Shown piece by piece: positions 6,501 through 11,273 of a DNA stretch of 11,273 nt. The number at the start of each line of letters is the position of its first letter. The stretch's first letter is position 1. The notes beneath the pieces are model-generated. The model saw only the letters and a list, made by a program, of their open reading frames with translations. It was not told where the DNA came from and ran no database searches. The translations under genes were made by a program, and so were the position numbers. The DNA comes from an uncultured Bacteroidota bacterium (lineage in GTDB: Bacteria > Bacteroidota > Bacteroidia > Chitinophagales > Chitinophagaceae). The stretch is from positions 1 to 11,273 of the forward strand of contig CAMLEX010000095.1 of assembly GCA_946479055.1 (NCBI GenBank), written 5' to 3'.

Positions 6501-7598
6501 ATGAAAGGATTTCATTTTACCCGGTTTGATCCGAATGAAAATGGGAAAAGCCGTTTTGATCAAATGCTTGATCTTTTTATGCAATTGCTCACCTATACAA
6601 GTGGTGATGTTGGTGAAACCATGCAATGGCTGAATGAACTGGATAAAAAATATCAGCTGACTGACGATGAATACGGCATAGGCGATTTTATAGACGAGCT
6701 GAAAGAAAAAGGATTTATCACAGAAGACAATCAGAAAGGTGAGATAAAAATAACACCCAAAACCGAACAAGGCATTCGCAAAAAAAGCCTGGAAGAAATT
6801 TTCGGCAAACTAAAAAAAACAAAACAAGGCGATCACCACAGTTTCAAGCCAGGGCAGGGTGATGAACAAAATCCCGAAACAAGACAGTTCCAGTTTGGCG
6901 ATATGCTGGAGCAAATAGATTTTACTGAATCCATCCGCAATGCGCAGATCAACCATGGAGTAGAAAGTTTTCGCCTGCAGGAAGATGATCTGAGTATCAG
7001 AGAAACAGATTTTAAAGCACAGACATCAACCGTGCTGATGATCGATATTTCTCATTCCATGATCTTATATGGTGAGGATAGAATAACGCCGGCTAAAAAA
7101 GTAGCGATGGCATTGAGCGAATTGATACAAACAAAATATCCTAAGGATACATTAGATATCGTAGTGTTTGGAAATGATGCCTGGCCGATAGAAGTAAAAG
7201 ATCTTCCCTATTTGCAGGTAGGTCCATACCATACCAATACTGTTGCGGGATTAGAATTAGCAATGGATATTTTACGAAGGAGAAAAAATCCGAACAAGCA
7301 GATATTCATGATCACGGATGGCAAACCAACTTGTTTGAAGATTGGCAAACGATATTATAAAAATAGTTTTGGCCTTGATAGAAAAGTAGTGAATCGCTGT
7401 ATGAACCTGGCAGCTCAATGCAAAAAATTAAAAATACCTATCACTACATTTATGATAGCTACTGATCCTTACCTGCAACGGTTTGTACAGGAGTTTACAG
7501 AAATGAATCATGGTAAAGCATTTTTTGCTTCATTGGATAAATTGGGAGCGTTTATATTTAAGGATTTTGAGAGTGGAAAAAGAAAAACGGTGTACTAA
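6501..7598 (+). CDS. VWA domain-containing protein (partner of a MoxR-type AAA+ ATPase)
   Basis: The 365-residue cytoplasmic protein has a helical N-terminal region (about 1-170), with a charged, Gln/Gly-rich linker at about 103-130, followed by a von Willebrand factor A domain (about 175-360). A complete metal-ion-dependent adhesion site is visible: DISHS at 182-186, Thr247 in HTNTVAG, and Asp273 in ITDG. Proteins of this build work with AAA+ ATPases to insert metals into, or remodel, a client protein, as in the BchI/BchD and RavA/ViaA pairs. The matching ATPase lies at 8173-9705, separated only by the GxxExxY gene. The frame stays open upstream to 6249, but those 84 codons cross the inverted repeats and do not look like protein, so the ATG at 6501 is chosen; residues from there (MKGFHFTRFDP) read as a real N-terminus. 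The client protein is unknown. Confidence 0.87.
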   Translation: MKGFHFTRFDPNENGKSRFDQMLDLFMQLLTYTSGDVGETMQWLNELDKKYQLTDDEYGIGDFIDELKEKGFITEDNQKGEIKITPKTEQGIRKKSLEEIFGKLKKTKQGDHHSFKPGQGDEQNPETRQFQFGDMLEQIDFTESIRNAQINHGVESFRLQEDDLSIRETDFKAQTSTVLMIDISHSMILYGEDRITPAKKVAMALSELIQTKYPKDTLDIVVFGNDAWPIEVKDLPYLQVGPYHTNTVAGLELAMDILRRRKNPNKQIFMITDGKPTCLKIGKRYYKNSFGLDRKVVNRCMNLAAQCKKLKIPITTFMIATDPYLQRFVQEFTEMNHGKAFFASLDKLGAFIFKDFESGKRKTVY

Positions 7599-7601
7599 GT
7601 T

Positions 7602-7629
7602 TAGCCGGAAAGACGGTAAGCCGGGAAGG
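7602..7629. repeat. octamer repeat, left flank of the GxxExxY cassette
   Basis: Starting three bases after the VWA stop codon, three units TAGCCGGA, AAGACGGT and AAGCCGGG follow at an exact 8-base period (consensus AAGnCGGn). Bases 7600-7616 match the reverse complement of 7724-7740 at 15 of 17 positions, so this copy is inverted relative to the two further right. See the cassette entry for its meaning. Confidence 0.65.
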
Positions 7630-7710
7630 ATACTTATCAATCTTAATACAAAAACAATTAAGACGAAGAATCATCCTTCACACATTGCAAAAATAAATAA
7701 ATAACCAAAT

Positions 7711-7737
7711 CTTACTACCTTCCCATCTTACCGGCTA
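7711..7737. repeat. octamer repeat just before the GxxExxY gene
   Basis: Read on the - strand this is TAGCCGGT, AAGATGGG, AAGGTAGT and AAG, again an 8-base period. It ends ten bases before the GxxExxY start codon. Its last 19 bases match 8155-8173 at 17 positions in the same orientation. Confidence 0.65.
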
Positions 7738-7747
7738 AAATATTTTT

Positions 7748-8137
7748 ATGTACAAACTTGCTGAGTATGAAGAATGGCTTTGTAAAGAAATTGTTGATTG
7801 TGCTTACCGGGTTCACAAAGAATTAGGTCCGGGGTTGCTTGAAAAAGTTTATGAGGCATGTTTTTGTCATGAAGTGATGAAAAAAGGGATTAAATATCAA
7901 AGACAGGTTGATCTCCCAATTTTTTATGACAATCTTAGATTTGATGAAGGGTTGCGAATGGATGTTTTTGTCGAAGAAAGAATCATTTGTGAATTAAAGG
8001 CAGTTGAACTCGTAAATTCACTTTGGCAAGCACAGATCATGAGTCATCTCAAAATGACTCAAAACAATATTGGTTTCTTAATTAATTTTAATGTTGCACT
8101 TATAAAAAATGGGATCAGAAGATATTGTATTGAATAA
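7748..8137 (+). CDS. GxxExxY protein (PD-(D/E)XK nuclease-like)
   Basis: The 129-residue protein is a full-length member of the GxxExxY family (TIGR04256/PF13366). The name-giving motif GLLEKVY is at residues 29-35, preceded by the usual H-K-E-LGP. A PD-(D/E)XK-type core is visible: Asp72 in MDVFVEE, then the E-x-K at 82-84 (ELK), with Gln95 in the following helix and the conserved ending ...IGFLINFNVALIKNGIRR. The fold implies a nuclease-related protein, but the cellular role and substrate of this family are not established. The gene sits between two functionally linked genes on the same strand and is bracketed by octamer repeats, which suggests it arrived as a unit. No promoter motif is visible directly upstream, so it is probably read through from the VWA gene. 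Family assignment is strong; function is unknown. Confidence 0.9.
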   Translation: MYKLAEYEEWLCKEIVDCAYRVHKELGPGLLEKVYEACFCHEVMKKGIKYQRQVDLPIFYDNLRFDEGLRMDVFVEERIICELKAVELVNSLWQAQIMSHLKMTQNNIGFLINFNVALIKNGIRRYCIE

Positions 8138-8146
8138 CAAAAAAAT

Positions 8147-8173
8147 CTTCCCGTCTTCCCGACTTACCGGCTA
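8147..8173. repeat. octamer repeat touching the ATPase start codon
   Basis: Read on the - strand this is TAGCCGGT, AAGTCGGG, AAGACGGG and AAG. On the + strand its last base is the A of the ATPase ATG (GGCTATG). The repeat therefore replaces whatever sequence normally precedes that start, and no Shine-Dalgarno sequence is present within it. Confidence 0.65.
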
Positions 8174-9705
8174 TGAATATTGAAAAAATAAAGACATTAG
8201 GCGAACTTAAAAAAAGTGGCTATCAACCTAAAAGTATCAAAGAAGAAATACGTCAGAATCTTATTGATAAACTGAAAAAACAGGAAACTACTTTTCCCGG
8301 CATCATCGGTTATGAAGACAGTGTAATTCCTGATGTAGAAAGAGCATTGTTGAGTAAACACAATATTCTTTTTCTTGGTTTGCGTGGACAAGCCAAAACC
8401 AGGATGGCCAGGCAAATGACAGAATTGCTCGATGAATACGTTCCTACCATTTCAGGAAGTGAGATCAATGATGATCCGTTAAGGCCTATTTCAAAATATG
8501 CACAGGATCAATTGGCAGTATATGGTGATGATACACCAATTCATTGGATACACCGAACCGAACGTTATGGTGAAAAGCTGGCGACACCTGATGTAAGTGT
8601 CGCTGATCTCATAGGTGATATTGATCCTATCAAAGCAGCGAATCTTAAATTAAGTTTCGCTGATGAAAAAGTGATTCATTACGGTATTATTCCAAGAAGC
8701 AACCGGAGCATTTTTGTTATTAATGAATTGCCTGATCTGCAGGCTAGGATACAGGTTGCCTTGTTTAATATTCTGGAAGAAGGTGATGTACAGATAAGAG
8801 GTTTCAAATTAAGACTACCATTAGATATTTTATTTGTCTTTACGGCCAACCCGGAAGATTATACCAATCGTGGTTCTATTGTTACACCGCTTAAAGACCG
8901 TATTGAAAGTCAGATACTGACTCATTATCCAAAATCATTGGAACATGCATTGGAAATAACCGAACAGGAAGCAATCATCAGCGATGATCAGAAAGCGAAA
9001 GTGAAAGTAAGTGACCTGGTAAAACGATTGATAGAACAGGTAGCGTTTGAAGCAAGAGGCAGTGAGTTTGTAGATAAAAAAAGCGGTGTAAGTGCAAGGC
9101 TAACTATTTCCGCTTTTGAAAATGCAGTAAGTGCTGCAGAAAGAAGAGCAATCATCAATAATGAAAAACAAACCCAGGTATGGATAGCGGACCTGGCCGG
9201 TATTATTCCTTCTATTACCGGAAAAGTGGAACTGGTCTATGAAGGCGAACAGGAAGGTCCTTACCAGGTAGCCATGAACCTGGTAGATAAAGCCATTCGT
9301 ACACAGTTCACGCAATATTTTCCTAATCCGGATACATTAAAGAAGAGAAAAACAACCGGCAAGGCATCACAAGTTGTAAAGGAAGATGAAAATCCTTATC
9401 GCTCTATAACAGGATGGTTTGATAAAGGGAATCATCTCAATGTATCTTTTAACACCAGTGATAAAGACAAAACTATTTTATTATACCAGGTAGATGGCCT
9501 GCATGCATTGGTAAAGAAACATTTTGCGCAAGCCAATGAAGCCGAAACAGCTTTCCTGATGGAATTTGTTTTACATGGCCTAGCGTCATATTCGCTTATC
9601 AGTAAAAAAATATTTGAAACCAAGATCGAGTTTAAAGATCTTATTGGCAGTATGATGAACCTCGGCGGTAACGATTATGAGGAAGAATTTGATGAAGAAG
9701 CATAA
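8173..9705 (+). CDS. MoxR / magnesium-chelatase-like AAA+ ATPase
   Basis: The 510-residue cytoplasmic ATPase carries a Walker A motif GLRGQAKT (69-76), a Walker B region IFVINELPDL (180-189) in which the usual Asp-Glu is Asn184-Glu185, a sensor 1 segment TANPEDY with Asn226, and an arginine-finger candidate in LKDRI (R243). An insert typical of the chelatase/MoxR branch (RGFKLRLPLDI, 209-219) lies between Walker B and sensor 1. The region after 260 contains a helical lid and a C-terminal extension ending in an acidic EEEFDEEA tail. It should form a ring motor acting with the VWA protein encoded upstream. The ATG at 8173 abuts a repeat; the N-terminal sequence MNIEKIKTLGELKKSGY reads naturally, so this start is kept. 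A bidirectional terminator follows within ten bases of the stop codon. The client is unknown. Confidence 0.88.
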   Translation: MNIEKIKTLGELKKSGYQPKSIKEEIRQNLIDKLKKQETTFPGIIGYEDSVIPDVERALLSKHNILFLGLRGQAKTRMARQMTELLDEYVPTISGSEINDDPLRPISKYAQDQLAVYGDDTPIHWIHRTERYGEKLATPDVSVADLIGDIDPIKAANLKLSFADEKVIHYGIIPRSNRSIFVINELPDLQARIQVALFNILEEGDVQIRGFKLRLPLDILFVFTANPEDYTNRGSIVTPLKDRIESQILTHYPKSLEHALEITEQEAIISDDQKAKVKVSDLVKRLIEQVAFEARGSEFVDKKSGVSARLTISAFENAVSAAERRAIINNEKQTQVWIADLAGIIPSITGKVELVYEGEQEGPYQVAMNLVDKAIRTQFTQYFPNPDTLKKRKTTGKASQVVKEDENPYRSITGWFDKGNHLNVSFNTSDKDKTILLYQVDGLHALVKKHFAQANEAETAFLMEFVLHGLASYSLISKKIFETKIEFKDLIGSMMNLGGNDYEEEFDEEA

Positions 9706-9711
9706 AAAAAT

Positions 9712-9741
9712 AAACCCGGTATAAATACTTATGCCGGGTTT
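9712..9741. terminator. bidirectional terminator between convergent genes
   Basis: A 13-bp stem (9712-9724 with 9729-9741, one T-G pair) closes a 4-base loop; the core is AAACCCGG with CCGGGTTT. T-rich sequence follows on the + strand and an A-run precedes it, giving a T-run on the - strand. It lies in the 71-base gap between the ATPase gene (+) and the outer-membrane protein gene (-), so it can end both transcripts. Confidence 0.9.
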
Positions 9742-9776
9742 TATTTTATAATTGCCTTTTAGAAAAACTCTTTATA

Positions 9777-10658
9777 TTATTTTAATAACAAACCAAGTTT
9801 CAAACCAAAGCTGGCAGATAACCCGGGACTTTTGCCCAATCTTGCATTAGCATAATTAAACGCACTGGCATCATCATAATAATCATAGCTGGGGTTTAAA
9901 GCCTGGTAAGTGTCTTCTTTATTATCAATTCCATAGCCAAGTCCATAATATAGATCCAATACTACTTTATCCGCAAACACCCATTGCTTGCCGATCTCAA
10001 TTTGTAACGCACCGAAAGTAACATTCTGTTTACCTACTTCGTATGTGCTGTTTCCTTTTTCCACGATCTGGTTTTCTTTGTAATGACCGATATATAAAAT
10101 AGGCTTAGCATAAGTTCCCTGCATTATATGCGACATTTTTGTTTTACCAAACAGAATGAAACTGGGCAATTTTCCGAACTTATAGCCGGCTGAAATAAAA
10201 GCACCTGTTTGTCCTTTCTTAGCGGTACCCACCTGGTTATAATACCAATCGATCCGTTCAGATTTTCCCAGGCCAATAAATCCTACAGAAAACTCATACC
10301 CCTTGCCTACCCCGGTTGATTTCTCAAGTCCTATTTCAGTATATCCGTATAAGGGAGAGAAAAAATTAATCTTTAATGCTTTTTTTAGTTGCCCTGTATA
10401 GCGTTCAGGATCCTTCAGATTATCTTCAAATTTTTCCTCTTTTCCATTTTCGTATACAATTTTTTTTATGCGATCTGTCTCCAATACATAAATAGGTCCA
10501 TCGGGATTGTTAAACTCCTTATACTTGATCTCACTGGCACTGATTTCGATGATCTTTGCTTCAACGATCTTACCATTCTGACGATATATTTTATCCTGAG
10601 CAAACAGGAAAGTAACAGAACAAAACAAGCAAGCAATTAATAGCTGAATTTTTTTCAT
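9777..10658 (-). CDS. putative outer-membrane beta-barrel protein with a secreted N-terminal domain
   Basis: The 293-residue protein begins with a clear Sec signal peptide (MKK, hydrophobic 5-19, cleavage likely after the FA before QDK at about residue 20). Residues 21-75 form a short beta-rich domain (KIYRQNGKIVEAKIIEIS, EIKYKEFNNPDGPIY, then IKKIVYENGKEEKF) of a type common at the N-terminus of Bacteroidota secreted proteins. From about 95 onward alternating hydrophobic and aromatic strands (for example INFFSPLYGYTEIGLEKS, TGAFISAGYKFG, VVLDLYYGLGYGID) and a final LSASFGLKLGLLLK strand suggest a small outer-membrane barrel. It does not end in the canonical C-terminal Phe, so the barrel is inferred, not certain. 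MurB lies 128 bases upstream on the same strand. No specific function can be given. Confidence 0.75.
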   Translation of the reverse strand: MKKIQLLIACLFCSVTFLFAQDKIYRQNGKIVEAKIIEISASEIKYKEFNNPDGPIYVLETDRIKKIVYENGKEEKFEDNLKDPERYTGQLKKALKINFFSPLYGYTEIGLEKSTGVGKGYEFSVGFIGLGKSERIDWYYNQVGTAKKGQTGAFISAGYKFGKLPSFILFGKTKMSHIMQGTYAKPILYIGHYKENQIVEKGNSTYEVGKQNVTFGALQIEIGKQWVFADKVVLDLYYGLGYGIDNKEDTYQALNPSYDYYDDASAFNYANARLGKSPGLSASFGLKLGLLLK

Positions 10659-10786
10659 AAACAGAGGTTTGATGGTTTACTACATGACAACAGCAATGGA
10701 TACAACGCTGCCTTATCTGTTTTAAATATTCCTGACACAACAATTTTTTAACAAAAGAGCAGCCTTATAGATTGAATACATAAATG
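10659..10786 (-). other. intergenic gap between murB and the outer-membrane protein gene
   Basis: This 128-base A/T-rich gap was searched on both strands. No convincing terminator for murB, no TAnnTTTG element for the downstream gene and no copy of the 7-8 bp repeats was found. The outer-membrane protein gene may be read through from murB or have a promoter of another type. Confidence 0.5.
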
Positions 10787-11273
10787 TTAAATAATATTTA
10801 CTTCTCTTTCCAACTGAACACCAAACTTTCTAACAACGCTGTCCATAATCTTTTCACTTAGTATAAATATCTCATCGCCGGTAGCATTGCCATAATTTAC
10901 CAGTACCAGTGCCTGTTTTGCGTGAACGCCTGCATCGCCGCTGCGAAAACCTTTCCACCCGCATTGCTCAATAAGCCAGCCAGCAGCCAGTTTCATGGTG
11001 CCATCAGCATTCTCGTAACCAACAATATTTTCAAATTGCTGTTTCAACTGCAAAAACTTTTCTTTCGCAACAGATGGGTTTTTAAAAAAACTGCCCGCAT
11101 TACCTATATCTTTCGGATCAGGCAATTTGGATGAACGGATATTGATCACAGCATGTGAAACGGCTTGTATGGTCAATTCTTTTACTCCCATTTTATTCAG
11201 TTCCTGTTCAATAGCACCATAGCTTGTATTGAAATGAGGTTGTTTACTCAACCTGTAGGTAACATCAACTATC
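10787..11273 (-). CDS. murB: UDP-N-acetylmuramate dehydrogenase (UDP-N-acetylenolpyruvoylglucosamine reductase), C-terminal part
   Basis: MurB reduces UDP-N-acetylenolpyruvoylglucosamine to UDP-N-acetylmuramate with NADPH and FAD, the second committed step of peptidoglycan precursor synthesis in the cytoplasm. About 161 C-terminal residues are visible. The substrate-binding domain is unmistakable: IRSSKLPDPKDIGNAGSFFKNP, whose Ser in GNAGSFF is the catalytic proton donor, then AAGWLIEQCGWKGFRSGDAG, HAKQALVLVNYGNATGDEI, and the end FGVQLEREVNII, whose first Glu in LEREV matches the second catalytic acid of the family. A TTG codon at 11251 could be mistaken for a start, but the frame stays open to the window edge and reads IVDVTYRLSKQPHF, the normal internal MurB sequence, so the gene is cut by the window boundary and is not truncated in the genome. 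Confidence 0.93.
   Translation of the reverse strand, partial: IVDVTYRLSKQPHFNTSYGAIEQELNKMGVKELTIQAVSHAVINIRSSKLPDPKDIGNAGSFFKNPSVAKEKFLQLKQQFENIVGYENADGTMKLAAGWLIEQCGWKGFRSGDAGVHAKQALVLVNYGNATGDEIFILSEKIMDSVVRKFGVQLEREVNII

Larger units (their letters stand above)
7602..8173. mobile_element. putative GxxExxY cassette bounded by octamer repeats
   Basis: The whole interval between the VWA stop codon and the ATPase start codon is filled by one small gene and three copies of an AAGnCGGn octamer repeat: 7602-7629 (one orientation), 7711-7737 and 8147-8173 (the other orientation). The two right copies agree at 17 of 19 bases (7719-7737 and 8155-8173). Between 7630 and 7710 there is an A-rich non-coding stretch. 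Removing the interval would leave the VWA and ATPase genes adjacent, the usual arrangement for such partners. No transposase and no target-site duplication can be recognised, so any mobility would depend on functions supplied elsewhere or on recombination between repeats. The structure is seen; mobility is inferred. Confidence 0.4.

Noticed and set aside
7510..7704. A + strand open frame running from the VWA gene into the cassette.
   Set aside because: It overlaps the VWA gene in another frame, and its downstream part is repeat and A-rich filler; it has no recognisable protein features.
7602..8173. CRISPR array interpretation of the octamer repeats.
   Set aside because: The units are 8 bp, contiguous and without unique spacers; no cas gene is present.
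10389..10640. A + strand 83-codon frame opposite the outer-membrane protein gene.
   Set aside because: It is antisense to a gene with a clear signal peptide and has only low-complexity hydrophobic content, as expected from the complement of that gene.
11249..11251. TTG as the start of a short MurB-like protein.
   Set aside because: The frame is open to the window edge and the preceding codons read as ordinary internal MurB sequence, so this is an edge-cut gene and TTG is an internal leucine.

Overview
The window looks like chromosomal DNA of a Bacteroidota bacterium, most likely a Chitinophagaceae-type member of that phylum. The evidence is moderate A+T content, few Shine-Dalgarno sequences before start codons, TAnnTTTG-type -7 promoter elements, a GT117/DUF2723 membrane protein of the Bacteroidota type, a lipoprotein and a barrel-like outer-membrane protein with Bacteroidota-style signal sequences, and low-complexity repeats between genes. 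This placement is inferred from gene content; there is no rRNA or other phylogenetic marker here.

Layout, left to right. Positions 1-215 are non-coding, with a weak terminator-like hairpin and a candidate promoter. Then, on the + strand: a classical short-chain dehydrogenase (216-1025); a DUF62/SAM hydroxide adenosyltransferase-family protein whose expected catalytic residues look replaced (1109-1936); an 1181-residue polytopic DUF2723/GT117 protein (2149-5694) ended by a strong terminator; a small lipoprotein of unknown function (5761-6252); a VWA-domain protein (6501-7598); a GxxExxY/PD-(D/E)XK-like small protein (7748-8137); and a MoxR/magnesium-chelatase-like AAA+ ATPase (8173-9705). A bidirectional terminator (9712-9741) separates these from two genes on the - strand: a putative outer-membrane protein (9777-10658) and the C-terminal half of MurB (10787 to the window edge).

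How the genes relate. The VWA protein and the AAA+ ATPase form a recognisable pair (AAA+ motor plus MIDAS adaptor, the logic of the BchI/BchD, RavA/ViaA and MoxR/VWA systems), but a GxxExxY gene sits exactly in the gap between them. That gene is bracketed by octamer-periodic AAGnCGGn repeats, the last of which touches the ATPase start codon. It looks like a small cassette that entered the operon. Related 7-8 bp periodic repeats, often arranged as inverted arms, occupy three other gaps (1024-1100, 2018-2077, and more degenerately 6405-6476). MurB, the lipoprotein and the outer-membrane protein are cell-envelope genes, and GT117 is probably so too. No rRNA, tRNA, CRISPR array or recognisable transposase gene was found.

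The most interesting items are the GxxExxY cassette with its flanking repeats, the shared family of 7-8 bp periodic intergenic inverted repeats, and the DUF62 protein with apparently lost catalytic residues. All other genes look like ordinary members of known families.
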